DNA of 64,000 nt from Dipteris shenzhenensis (taxonomy: Eukaryota > Polypodiophyta > Polypodiopsida > Gleicheniales). A program made the position numbers and the translations under genes. The notes below the pieces were generated by a model, which saw only the letters and a program-made list of their open reading frames with translations, made no database searches and was not told the DNA's origin. Location: the NCBI GenBank assembly GCA_047967505.1, contig CM106541.1. One strand, given 5' to 3'. This document shows, one piece after another, positions 21,986-32,687 of the stretch (within the stretch, counting starts at the first letter, position 1; the number at the start of each line of letters is the position of its first letter).

Positions 21986-22678
21986 CTATGCCCTGGATTT
22001 GCTATGTGACTTCCCTCTTTCTTGGGACTTCCCCCTAAACTGTGATCTGCCCCTTTGCACATTTAAGGCTGCATCCTGCTTGTTGCCATCCATAGACTTC
22101 CGTCTAATCTCCTCGGCCAACAAGCTACCCACAACATCATCAAATTTCAGTACTCCACCAGGTGCAGAGTTACTGACAGCTGTACGGAAGGTATCCCATG
22201 AGGATGGCAATGAACATAAGAGAAATATTGCCTTAGTCTTCGCATCAAAATTCATTTTCTGAGCCTGAAGCTGGCTGAAAATAATATTGAATTCATTCAA
22301 ATGAGAAGCAATGGAGACCCCTTCCTTCATCTGCAGCTCAAACAACCTCTTCATGAGGTAAACTTTATTAGAGGCAGTTTCCTTCTCATAGGTGGCACAC
22401 AGTTTCTTCCACAAATCTTCCGTAGTCTGCTCATTTACTACTGTGAAATAAACTGACTCTGCAAGATGAAGTCTAATAGTAGACTTTGCTAATGCATCCA
22501 ACTCATTCCAATCATCCTCAGACATATCCGCAGGCTTAGCTTCAATACCTGCCAAGGGTTTAATCTGCTTCTTTTGAATAAGCACATCTCTTATTTGTTC
22601 TTTCCACAAAGAAAAGTTTGTCCCATCAAACTTTTTGATGCTGAAAAAATCCTTTTCAGACATGGAAGAGGATGCCAT
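21986..22678 (-). CDS. CopA-1 gag
   Basis: The likely start is the ATG at 22676-22678 (MASSSMSEKDFFSIKKFDG), eight codons inside the longest frame. It has about 230 codons with the copia UBN2 gag core: TNFSLWKEQIRDVLIQKK, MSEDDWNELDALAKSTIRL, LWKKLCATYEKETASNKVY, IASHLNEFNIIFSQLQAQ, LLCSLPSSWDTFRTAV. The basic tail RGRSQFRGKSQERGKSHSK ends at a TAG. Past that codon the same frame continues into the zinc knuckle CYHCGKKGHMKKDC. The same TAG is in CopA-2, so it predates both copies. Role: particle formation and RNA packaging. Confidence 0.82.
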   Translation of the reverse strand: MASSSMSEKDFFSIKKFDGTNFSLWKEQIRDVLIQKKQIKPLAGIEAKPADMSEDDWNELDALAKSTIRLHLAESVYFTVVNEQTTEDLWKKLCATYEKETASNKVYLMKRLFELQMKEGVSIASHLNEFNIIFSQLQAQKMNFDAKTKAIFLLCSLPSSWDTFRTAVSNSAPGGVLKFDDVVGSLLAEEIRRKSMDGNKQDAALNVQRGRSQFRGKSQERGKSHSKSRA

Positions 22679-24118
22679 GATGCAAATGAAACAAAATCCC
22701 AAATGCTAGTGCCTGCAAGAGAGAATCACACCAGATACTAGGTGCACCCAAATGTGTATGCCACAATAGAGTGAAATATCACCAAAATTCAAAGCTCAAA
22801 GCATCAAAAGATGCATTTGACTCATGTGCATATACTATGCATCCATATGAGCAAATCTGACCCAAAAGAAAATGCCAATAAGTGCCAAATGACTCAAGCA
22901 TAAACACTGTCCACTGGCATATGCATCAATAATATCTCATCCAAGAGAGCATAGCACTATCAGTGCATCACCAACAATGTGTCAAAGCTGTCCCTCAGCA
23001 TAAAATAGCATCCATGTGCAAAGCGTCCATAAAAAATAGCATCCCACAAGGCAATTTGGGCCTATCAGCGCATCCAACAAGGACCGCAATGCATCCAAAT
23101 GGCCTATAAATCATCCATTGCAACCCAATGCATACCACGAATGAGCGCACACTGCTCAAACTGCAACCAGAGTGATCTACATAAGGTATGCTCAAGAAAT
23201 CATAGTCCCACGGTAATGAGCGCTATTGAAAATAGAACCTGAGATGCTTCAAAACATGGGCGCCATTGCATAATCGGACTCAGCAAGAAAATTTGCAAAT
23301 ATCTCTCTTCTGCCAGAACTCCAAAATCCCAACCGATGAGTGAGAAATGGGAGTCAACACTTATCCACTGCCATGTGGCATAAATCTAAGGTTTCAAAAC
23401 CTTAGTATGAAAAATGCATAACAGAGAGACGAAATCGAATACACAGAGATTTATAACTCTGAAAATCCTTCACCGAATCACGCAAGAACTGATAGGTAGG
23501 GGTTTTTGGGCGTCCGGAACGCAATGGGACAGACGGTTTTGGAAACCGTGGTCTCAATCACTGGGTCCAACACACGGACTGAAAAACGTTTTTGGAAATA
23601 GAGCTATCTGTAAACTCCACCGGAGTGCGAATGATGAGCAACATAGAAGTTTTAGGACCTCCTGAGTCCACCGGAACTGACAAATCTGCAAATGGTTGCT
23701 CCAAACTTGAGTTCCAACACCCGGGCAAAAAACGCAGGAATTGACACAGTGAGTCAGAAATCCACTGAAATGATCTCAGATTCAAGAATGAAGGTGTTTC
23801 CAAGCTCCTGAAGTAATGTGGACACCAAAAGCAAGCAATAGTTGCCTCCACAAGTCAATACGGAGTCTCTGTCATCGAACGGAACAGGGAAAAGCTCAAA
23901 AAACGACTTTTTCTTTGAAAGCTCTTAACAGGCTCTCAAAACCACTTCGTAAAGCCAAAGTGACTTTTCCAAAGGTTCCTCCAAGGTCTCTGCACACTCG
24001 GATGCAAGTAAAGTCACCCACAAAGCTTCCCACAAAGCTTCTCCTTCCTCCCACAGAGCTGCTGAGCTTCTAAGCATTCACGCACGCTCAGCTAGATCAC
24101 CCGAGCTCTGATACCAGT
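22679..24118 (-). other. CopA-1 leader and primer-binding site
   Basis: The minus strand after the LTR reads AC then TGGTATCAGAGC (24105-24116), the initiator-methionine tRNA site. The leader of about 1.4 kb matches 3380-4828 of CopA-2 with scattered differences and has no supported gene. Confidence 0.8.
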
Positions 24119-24287
24119 TGAGAGTGCTCTCAACGGAAGCAAGAATGGAAGAAGGAGAGAGAGAGACAGAGAGCCACACAAGTTTGGTGGGTGCAGAACG
24201 ACCCTAATCTTCTTTTTCATTCATTTATATATGTGTTTGAGTATTGTACATAACTGGGGTTAAGGCACAGTGACCTTTAACCCCACA
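24119..24287 (-). repeat. CopA-1 5' LTR
   Basis: A 169-base LTR, TGTGGGG to CTCTCA on the minus strand, with a TATATAAA box near 24228. CopB sequence (RNase H) begins immediately at 24288. Confidence 0.9.
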
Positions 24288-24852
24288 ATGGCAACCATAG
24301 TACTTCATGCATCCATGACTGTGTTGAGACTTGGTTCTCACATGTTTGCCATTGGGGCTACACTTTCGGTTCTTGCTTCCGTTGCAGTGGGAGTTGGTAG
24401 CATGATTATGGTAGATTTTGGCAGTAGGGAAGCAGTTGTGGACATTAGGTCCTTATGCTTCCAAGAGCAGCATGCAAGTGATGCAGGTTGGGTAGACCAG
24501 CAGAGGTCTATTGTAGGGCATGTGCTTATGGTCACAGGTGGTACAGAGACATTTTCTTTGCACACTGATAGTTTGGGTGCTATGGACTTAGCACAGGAGC
24601 ACGTGGTGGTGAGAGTTCACTCTCCTAGTGAGATCTAGCATGAGATCTTGGTTGACAGGCATCTACAGCTTGTCATTTTCTATCCTACAAACCTGATGTT
24701 TTCTAGCAGCTTATCCTTTATGCACTTTGCACATTCTAAAGTGCCGATGGGCATAGGATGATGGTCTGGTCATCTTGTTTTTTAGCCTATGGCTGATTGT
24801 ATTATATGTGTACTATACTCCCTTAAAGGCACACTGCCTTTAAGTGGGAGGT
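24288..24852 (+). pseudogene. CopB RNase H remnant and polypurine tract
   Basis: This is the 3' end of CopB pol, after the CopA-1 insertion. The readable pieces are SDAGWVDQQRSIVGHVLMV (RNase H start), LHTDSLGAMDLAQE, EILVDRHLQLV and a MGIG end. The segment between the first and second pieces that normally holds SxTEAEY is missing. The 3' tract TTTAAGTGGGAGGT at 24839-24852 primes plus-strand synthesis. The same sequence recurs at 107-671. Confidence 0.65.
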
Positions 24853-24998
24853 TGTTGGGGTAAAGGGCAGTGTGCCCACCCACTGTATAGTGCCCATGTA
24901 TACTCATATATATATGATAGAGGAATAAGCTGGAGTAGCTTTTGCTTCACCACTTTTGGTGTCTCCTTATCCCTTTGTGTGTGCTCTCCTCTCCCACA
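24853..24998 (+). repeat. CopB 3' LTR
   Basis: A 146-base LTR from TGTTGGGG to CTCCCACA, followed by the target duplication GAAAT at 24999-25003. Confidence 0.92.
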
Positions 24999-25003
24999 GA
25001 AAT

Positions 25004-26572
25004 ATGATGGATTTATAGCCACTCACTATGCCTATATGGTCAAAGTGATACAGGTACCAGAAACCACTTTTTTGAGCAAGCCATGGGAAAAGAAAAATGG
25101 GAGAAAGCCATGGATGAAGAAATGGATGGCTTGGAAGCAAATGCTATATGGGAGTTGGTGCCTTTGCCTAAAGACAAGAATGCAATTGGTTGTAAGTGGG
25201 TTTATAAGGTGAAGCACAATGCAAATGGTTCTGTGAACAGATACAATGCAAGATTAGTTGCCAAGGGTATGCACAGATTTATGGCATTAATTATGAAGAA
25301 ACATTCAGTCCGGTTGCAAGGATGGCAACCGTAAGAGCAGTCATTGCTATGGTTGCATCAAGGGGATGGTCTTTACATTAGATGGATGTAAAGAATGCCT
25401 TCTTGCATGGTGATTTGCAAGAAGAGGTCTTTATGGAGCAGCCACCAGGTTATGTTCATGTTGTTCATCCTGAGTTTGTTTACAAGTTGAAGAAAGCCTT
25501 GTATGACTTGAAGCAAGCACCTAGAGCATGGTCTGACAAGATAGGACTATCTTGTCACTATTGGCTTTCAGATTTCCAAGGCAGATTTCTCACTTTATGT
25601 GAGAAAAACAGAGAAATGTATTATGCTGCTTGTCATTTATGTTGATGATTTGATCATCACAAGTGATAGTGATGAAGATATCCTTCATGTGAAAACGCTA
25701 TTGAAGCAGAAGTTTGAGATGAAGGATTTGGGAGAGCTGCATTATTTCTTGGGCATTGAGGTGATTAGATCACCAAGTGGGATACGGCTCTTGTAGAGGC
25801 AGTATGGATTGGACATGCTGTCCAAATATGGGATGACAAGCTGTAAGCCTATTTCAATTCCTTTGGAGCAGAATGTGAAGCTGAGCATAGATGCAGGTGA
25901 ACTTCTGGAAGACCCTACTATGTACAGACACATAGTAGGAAGTTTGATTTATATGACTATTACTAGGCCAGATTTGAGGTATGCTGTTGGATTGGTAAGT
26001 CAGTTTATGCAGTCTCCAAGGAAACCGCATTTGGATGCGGCTAGACGCATACTCAGGTATGTGAAGTCCACATTGTAGTATGGACTATTTTATGAGGTTG
26101 GGGTTCAGATACAATTGCATGGATACACTGATGCTGATTGGGCTGGTAGTATTTCTTTTAAATGATCTACTAGTGGATATGTGTTCTCTTTTGGGAGTGA
26201 TGCAGTCACTTGGAGCAGCAAGAAACAGCCTACAGTTGCCTTGTCGAGCATAGAGGCTGAGTACAGGGGTGCAGCAATGGCTACATGTGAGGTAGCTTGG
26301 TTGCATAAGCTACTTTATGATATGCATTAGTCTACAGATGGGCCAGTTGTCATTTATTGTGACAACATGAGCAGTATACACTTGGCAAATAACCCAATCT
26401 ATTATGCTAGAACAAAGCATATTGAGGTGCATTATCACTATGTGCGGGAGAAGGTTTTACTAGGTCTTATTGATCTAGTTTATGTCAACACAGAGGATCA
26501 GGTAGCTGACATATTTATGAAGGCATTGGGCACACAGAAGCTACGCAAGTTCAGAGACCTGCTTGGTGTGTA
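25004..26572 (+). pseudogene. CopC RT and RNase H
   Basis: This resumes the CopC frame after the nest. RT pieces are [61 protein letters not shown], and the active site [26 protein letters not shown] and KPISIPLEQNVKLS follow. RNase H (25809-26572) shows YTDADWAGSISFK, ALSSIEAEYRGAA, IYCDNMSSIHLANNP, TKHIEVHYHYVREK and DQVADIFMKAL, ending FRDLLGV. Frameshifts near 25260, 25560 and 25600, and stops at 25378, 25794, 26076, 26163 and 26328 inactivate it. Most stops are TAG. Confidence 0.85.
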
Positions 26573-26599
26573 GGAATTGGGATTGAGCTCGAGGGGGAG

Positions 26600-26950
26600 T
26601 ATTGAGATATCAAGCTCCACTCGTGATATGCCAGGGTGACCGTTGTGCATTTATGTCACCGACTTGTTAGCTGCAGATGCGGTTGGTACACCACCCATGA
26701 ATAATAGTTGGATGACAGTTATCCTTATGTACTCTAGTTCGTGGCTCAGTTAGTATGCCACCTTAGTTAGCTGAGTTTGGTTTGAGACTCACATATAGGA
26801 TTCTTCTATTTATTTGTACTAGAGTTCTTTGGCTTTCACAACTAAGAAGAGGAAAACTGTTTTCAGCCTCCACCTTTGTGTGTATTCCCCCATTGGGTAT
26901 GTGAGAAAGCTGCAAGTGAGACTCCTTCCTTCTCTCCCACTATCTTCACA
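26600..26950 (+). repeat. CopC 3' LTR with polypurine tract
   Basis: The tract GAGGGGGAG (26591-26599) precedes the LTR. The LTR begins TATTGAGATATC, where the expected TG has become TA. It ends TCTTCACA at 26950, followed by the target duplication ACCTA. It is 351 bases long, against 314 for the 5' LTR. Confidence 0.9.
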
Positions 26951-27370
26951 ACCTATAGGATGGCATGAACTGCTTTGAGAGTTGTTTCAGATTGCTTCTT
27001 GACTATTTGGAGCCATGATGAATTGCTTTGAGAGTGTTTTTAGATAGTTGTTATGAAACTTCTTTGAGTAACCACTTTGAGACTACTTTCACTAACTACT
27101 TTGAGACTGCTTTCAGTATAACTACTTTGAGACTGCTCACAATGCACAAAGGGGGCACAAAGTGATTTGACAGTTTTGGCCACAAAGTAACCTATGGGAT
27201 GGCATGATGAATTGCTATGAGGAGCCATGATGAACTGCTTCAAGAGTGTTTTCAAATAGTTGCTTTGAGACGTCTTTGAGTAACTTCTTTGAGACTGTTC
27301 ACAATGCACAAACGGGGCACAAAGTGATATATCAATTTTGGCCACAACAAAACCTATGGGATGGCATGAA
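26951..27370. repeat. CTTTGAGA-type local repeat, right part
   Basis: Continuation of the repeat interrupted at 7871. Longer units are seen here: CACAATGCACAAA, CACAAAGTGAT, AACCTATGGGATGGCATG and GAGCCATGATGAACTGCTT recur in the same order twice (about 27130-27215 and 27300-27370). Confidence 0.75.
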
Positions 27371-27539
27371 TGTTGGACTTGCAAGCTTGGTTGTTGTAAA
27401 GCAAATGAGTCTGTGATGAGAGCACTATTGTTATTATGTAATGAGAGCATAGTGCTGATGATTTTTTTTTAAAAGCAGATAATTGATGGTCTGTGTTACT
27501 GCTTTTGAGAGCTCCCTTGATTTGTATGCTGCCATACGT

Positions 27540-28130
27540 TGAGCTCTTCCAACAATTCAAGGACACCTTTCTAGAGATTAGAACTCAACAATGCTCAGTT
27601 CAGTGCTTGAAGCCCTATTTTGTGCAAAAGCTAAACGAGAGGAACACATACTACTGCATTTATCACGTGCAAATGTTTTTATCAAGGATGCAGTCAATCA
27701 GCTAAGGACCTAGAGTTTTGGTCTTCATGGAGCATCTTGCAACTGTGGCTATCGACAAATATGTGGAAATATTGATGGTTGCAAAGATTTTGGACAGGCT
27801 TACAAGGGTGTCACTCCCCTTTGGGAATCTATGGTGCGCCCCAAACTTGTTGGAGCCACATTCCACCATCGTCAATGTCTATTGGGTGAGTGCAAAAAAT
27901 GTGGTCCAAAGAACATGTCATGTTGCCCTCACAAGATGAATCAAGTTTCCAAAAAGGTGATGGTGAAGGTGTTCCAGAATGTGGACACAGGCACCACTGT
28001 GATTGGGAAAAAGAAGCAAAGGAAAGACCTGGTGAGGAAGGAGATGTATTGCAGCAATCTTGTATGATTAATGAAGAAGCACGTCAACATATTCATCAAG
28101 CAGAATTACACTAATAAGTGGTAGGTTGAA
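27540..28130 (+). pseudogene. Cysteine-rich transposon-like protein remnant, family not identified
   Basis: Readable blocks in plus frames are LKPYFVQKLNERNTYYC, IYHVQMFLSRMQS, LWESMVRPKLVGA, QCLLGECKKCGPKNMSCCP, and at the end MKKHVNIFIKQNYTNKW. The paired CxxC motifs and the order of blocks look like a protein encoded by a DNA transposon or a large plant repeat family. I recognise the pattern only loosely and cannot name it. Stops and frame changes mark it as decayed. Confidence 0.4.
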
Positions 28131-28960
28131 CAGTAATTGCACCCTTGGATATCACTACCTCTTTCGATGAGTAGATCATTCCTCAGCACAAGGATACCTA
28201 TGCATCAGTGCGGTCCTACCACACAGTGCAGTGGACATTATCAGGTTCAGCCATAGCGCAACCTAGAGAGACTCGGTGTTTCATCATGCACTTATGGCTA
28301 TTGTATACAGTCCATACTTGATGCAAATTAGTGGTTGGATCCATGCCTATAGATCAGTCCCTTCATCAACATTCAGCACCTCATATGCCTTAGGGACATC
28401 TTATGATTTTTTAGTTATATTTTAGGCTTCTAGGCCTTTATACTGTCAGCTTCTTCTTGATGAACCTATGACAGATGCTACATCCCATGCCGATGGATGT
28501 TTAGCCATGCTAACATTAGACGACCTTCAGCTCATGATAGTTGAGCATACAGGTTTGACGGGTTGCCATACCTTGTCATTTGTATAGGCCTCTTCTTCAG
28601 CAGAGCAACGTATCATACTTGCACCTTCGCCCCCAAATTTTCAGCCCTTGGATCACTCTGTCCACATCAACTATGCGGTCTTCTTTGACCCTGCATCATC
28701 ATTCGACATAGATTACATTACTGCAGCATACTTTGCACATTGCTGACAGCTCTTTCGTGTTGGTGACACCCTTTTATGTCACAACCTACCAGATCACATC
28801 GCTAATCCAGATGCCTCTTCTTCAGAGCAGCTGCACAATCCATGACAACTCATGACATGTTCAGCTTTGACATGTTCAACACACAGCCATACATGCAGGC
28901 CTTCACGCAATCATCTTTCGATTGACTAGTCTTTGATCCAGGTGGACTTTACTTTCTACA
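28131..28960. other. No recognisable gene
   Basis: I see no supported frame. The composition is like the neighbouring transposon remnants. It could be the 5' part of the LINE that follows. Confidence 0.4.
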
Positions 28961-31230
28961 TATGTCCTTCTTCCCTTTGGCCTATGTTTTGGGTTTCATT
29001 CCCAAAGGCGAAGGATGACCCACAACTTAAGAGGGGCAAATCCACATTATGTACAGGATCGTAGATTTAATGAAGCTATTTGTTTAGGGTTTCCACGCAC
29101 TTGGACCATCAACACTATCTCACCCATTCACAAGGCAGAGGATCCCATGAGCCCGGAGAACTACAGGACCATTATGATTGGGCATGTCATGTCCAAGATT
29201 TATGCATCAGTACTTGATTCTGAGGTTAGCAAATTTGTGGAGTGTTGAGGACTTAGAGCAGCAGGACATATCGGATTCACACGTGATCGTGGGACCATGG
29301 ACCACATTCTCATGCTCAAATGTATCATCGAGGAGATGAGGGCACAAAAGTAGAGAGTTTACTGTTGCTTTGTGGATTTTCGCAAGGCATTTGACATAGT
29401 TCTGAGAGCCCGCTTCATACGGCGCCTATAGAAATTGGGTTATGATCAGGATATCATTTGGGATGTGATGGCACTCTATCAGTATTTTAGGCAGAGTCTA
29501 GGCAAGATTTGGGTCTGATGAGATCATGAGCACTATCGGGGTCAAACAAGGGTGCCCATTATCACCTACCTTGTTTGGCCTCTAAATTGACGAGCTTGAG
29601 ATAGTGATGCAAACATAGGGGGTGAGCACTTGATCCAGATATTGCTTTACATAGATGATGTGGCTCTCTTGTCTTCCTCGGCAGAGGGGCTTCAGAGACA
29701 CCTTGATGCACTACAGTCCTTTTGTGAGTCTCATGATTTGAAGGTCAACTTGGGTAAAACCAAGGTTATGATCTTCAATACATCTCGAGCCGTTATGCAC
29801 CAGGAGTAGATCGCATTTGATGGGTCACCTGTTGAGGTAGTTGCATCATACACTTATCTTGGGGTTTCTTTTTCGGACCCACCTTCACTATGAGACCTGC
29901 GATGGAGGCATGCTTGGGCAGAGGATATGCTTAATTGGCTAGATTAGAGAGGTAGTGCTTCCGCTCTCCCTTTTAGGATCCACAGACGAAAGGGTTTCTT
30001 TTTGACTCCTTGGTCCATCCAATGGAGATGTATGGTGGTCCATGTTGGGGGCCAGACTTATTGGATATAGAGTGGGCTAGGGTGGAGTGGCTACAGGTTC
30101 TCATGTTATCATGGATGATCCATGGTAAGCCATCCATTCCTCACCAGATTATTCGAGCAGAGTTTGGGTCACCCCCATTACAGCTAGATGCTGCATTTCA
30201 GGTCATCACGTACCTATACTAAGTCATGGAGTATGGGGATTACACCTTTGGGCATAGCAAGCTACCATGGCTAGCACTGTCCTCTTCTATGGCACTTGCA
30301 GCGCACTTGCAGCAGGGGGAGACCAAAGGTGCTAGTATGCATGATGGTCTGGGGGCTGAGGCTCCACATGGACAGACTACCTCCATTCCAATATAGTATG
30401 GATGCTCCGTTTTCTCCCCTCCTATCACAGGAGGTCAACCAGGTTATCTATGAGGATCTACTATAGCTACACACATTTCGGACCTGGTTGGGCCCGAGTG
30501 ATCTTCCAGTGAAGCTGGGTTTCTATAGAGATCACTTCTTACATATCACAGCAAAGGGTTTCATTGACCCACCAGGATACAGACAGATTCACCTATCCCA
30601 CTCGCCGAGGATTTCTCTTGGGCAGTTCCAGGTTTTCTCATACAAACTCCATATCGACAATGATAGAGCAGAGTGGCTACCCATGGAGAGGCGCATATGC
30701 ACATTATGTGACATGTAGGAGGTTGAGACAGAGGAGCATTTCATCTTCAGGTGTCCTGTTTACTATGAGATCCGAGAGCGTTTCTACTGCCTCTTCAGAG
30801 ATAGCTATGGGATTTTGGCCCGGATTCCTCTCCTACCCAGACCAACGATGTTTGGCAGGTTTCATTCATGAGACACTTAGACACCACGAGAGGATACTCT
30901 GAGCATGGAGCTAGGATCAGACTTCTTCCTTGGCTGATCTCTCTCAGAGCTCTATCACGGAGTTCTTTAGCTAGACCACGTAGACCCCTGCAGGACGAGG
31001 CCTCGACATGACTGTGACCTGGAGCCGGTGACCCGATAGCTCAAACAAAGGTTGACACACACATCACACTGGGGGACATCTCCTCCTTTAGAGTCACGAT
31101 GGGGGTCACAGTGGCCCTAGTTAGATGCAGAGCTATGATGAGGAGATGTGCTAGGATTGCACCTTTAAGGGGGCAACATCACTCTATTACCGACCTCATG
31201 CCTCCACTACCTCATCCATCTTGACGTCTT
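28961..31230 (+). mobile_element. Decayed non-LTR retrotransposon (LINE), RT and C-terminal zinc region
   Basis: RT blocks appear in order on the plus strand: INTISPIHKAEDPMSPENYR (29110-29170), GHIGFTRDRGTMDHILML, CCFVDFRKAFDIVLRARF (about 29362-29412), then LLYIDDVALLSSSAEGLQ (about 29640-29695) with the YxDD active site, VNLGKTKVMIF and YTYLGVSF. Downstream, SPPLQLDAAFQVITYLY and RRICTLCDM followed by EVETEEHFIFRCPVYYEIR (30690-30775) form the zf-RVT-like Cys/His end typical of plant LINEs. Stops and frameshifts are frequent. No poly(A) tail or target duplication could be fixed, so the 3' end near 31230 is approximate. Confidence 0.75.
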
Positions 31231-31455
31231 GCAATTGATGATGATGATGATGTTGATGATATGCTAAGAGTGATATATAGTCGACTACCAACATGACAAG
31301 GTTGTACTTAGGACTTAGTACTGCCATTTTGCATTTTTTGCATTTTGCATTGGTGTGGATGCTCGTTTAGTAGCTCCACTACCATAGCTCATTGTATCAG
31401 GTTTTTCACAGTCTCATAGACCCATCGGTCTTCCGAAGACTTTAATAAAATTTCT

Positions 31456-31464
31456 TTCTTTCTT

Positions 31465-31511
<47 letters not shown>

Positions 31512-31546
31512 AATCTATAAACATAATCAAAATTCTCTCTCTTTGT

Positions 31547-31592
<46 letters not shown>
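31456..31592. repeat. Compound microsatellite (TC)n, (AC)n, (CT)n
   Basis: A TC run, then about eleven AC units (31489-31511), a short gap, then a second CT run at about 31550-31592. Minus-strand frames here made of Arg-Glu repeats are artefacts. Confidence 0.9.
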
Positions 31593-31594
<2 letters not shown>

Positions 31595-31599
31595 AGTGG

Positions 31600-32167
31600 A
31601 AGAGGGTTGGTCAAATATATTGTATATATATACATGTATAGAGGTATGGGTGTGTGTTTGTGCATGCACATACTCATTTGTATGCATAATAACATGTCTA
31701 ATTCAAATAATTTCATAAAAAATTTTAATTTATTTATTCAAACTAATGTATGCCATAGACCAAGCTAGTTGTGTTGCCATCTAGCACTACATTGGCACCA
31801 AAGATATCATACACATTAGGCGCATAATCTTACACAAAACTACTAAAGCCATGTAGGCAAGTTGAGAAGTGGTTTTAGGAAAGCTGGGAGGTCCAATGCA
31901 CAAATTGTTTGTAAGAAACCAAAAGGCTTTAGACAATTTAAACCTTCCAAGGGATGTGATCCTCCAAAAATATGAACTTCCAACAAGCATGTGCAAGCAC
32001 ACACATGTGCATGCACGAATAGAAATGCATGTGCATCAAACACATTATTTTATAGCTGTAGTACCCAAGGGGAATATAAGTTTGTTGGGTGTAATCCTCT
32101 TGTTGTTAAAATGTATGAGAATCTTCAATACTTCATATACTCAAATGAACCAAGAAATTTGTGGTGA
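31600..32167. other. AT-rich intergenic DNA, no gene seen
   Basis: No domain or strong coding signal was found on either strand. Confidence 0.4.
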
Positions 32168-32646
32168 GTTTAAAAAAAAAAAGGGTTTGGATTGTTGGAA
32201 TGTGCAATATAGCAACTAGGGGGAAACTAACAATTGGTTGAATTAAATGGAACTCATCATGCCCTTAGGAAGTCTAAAATTAAGAAGGATTGCCGAGGAG
32301 TAGATCATTATTTAGTTGCTTGAGTCAATACCTACCCAGGTGGTTTGGTTTTTTGCACGAAGGCATTACAACAAAACAACTTGAGCTCAGAATCACCCTT
32401 CCCCAAGGAGTACACAACATTGATAGGCTAGGCAAAATAAAGCATGGTAAAGAAGTGAAAATACAAGATCCATATGAAAATTTATGGAAATGCAATATGC
32501 AAGATAATGCATTTACAATTGCGAATGTGCTATTAGTGTAGGAGATTAGCATACAAGCCTTGCCAACACCACATCTTTGCTCATGACACACTTAATGAAT
32601 CTGGTGATGTGGGAATAATTTCACCCCTTACCCTCAGGCATAAGAA

Positions 32647-32687
<41 letters not shown>

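Larger units (their letters stand above)
16397..24287 (-). mobile_element. CopA-1, inner copia element with duplicated pol
   Basis: Read on the minus strand: 5' LTR (24119-24287), primer site, leader, gag, first protease-integrase set, start of RT, then a second complete protease-integrase-RT-RNase H set, polypurine tract, 3' LTR (16397-16552). The LTRs agree at all 156 shared bases, which points to very recent insertion. The last 13 bases of the 3' LTR and any left target duplication are missing. That fits a deletion into CopB at 16396. It lies inside CopB and is opposite in direction to both outer elements. Confidence 0.9.
11422..24998 (+). mobile_element. CopB, middle Ty1/copia element of the nest
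   Basis: The LTRs of 146 bases at 11422-11567 and 24853-24998 are flanked by GAAAT (11417-11421 and 24999-25003). By eye the LTRs differ at 6 of 146 positions. Inside are a primer site, a leader of about 2.5 kb, gag, zinc knuckle, protease, integrase and hinge to 16396. CopA-1 follows in the opposite strand, then a short RNase H remnant, a polypurine tract and the 3' LTR. The whole RT and much of RNase H are missing. The best explanation is a deletion at the left edge of CopA-1 that also removed 13 bases of CopA-1's LTR. Confidence 0.92.
7867..26955 (+). mobile_element. CopC, outer Ty1/copia element of a three-level nest
   Basis: The 5' LTR is at 7872-8185 and the 3' LTR at 26600-26950. Both are flanked by ACCTA (7867-7871 and 26951-26955), a 5-base target duplication. 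A nearby uninterrupted copy of the target repeat reads AACCTATGGGATGGCATG (27188-27206), which supports the pre-insertion site. The order is LTR, primer site, gag, protease, integrase, hinge, then the CopB nest (11422-24998), then RT, RNase H, polypurine tract and LTR. Coding continuity across the nest is exact: the frame before 11421 and after 24998 gives TRARYPVDRLK then [11 protein letters not shown]. Numerous stops mean it is dead. Confidence 0.92.

Noticed and set aside
1661-24287. Idea that 1-4947 and 20980-25841 form a simple tandem duplication
   Set aside because: The first part is identical but the second part is several percent diverged, and CopA-2 ends in unrelated gypsy DNA at 4948. 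A single duplication cannot give both.
31414-31716. Arg-Glu repeat protein on the minus strand
   Set aside because: Translation of CT and AC microsatellites.
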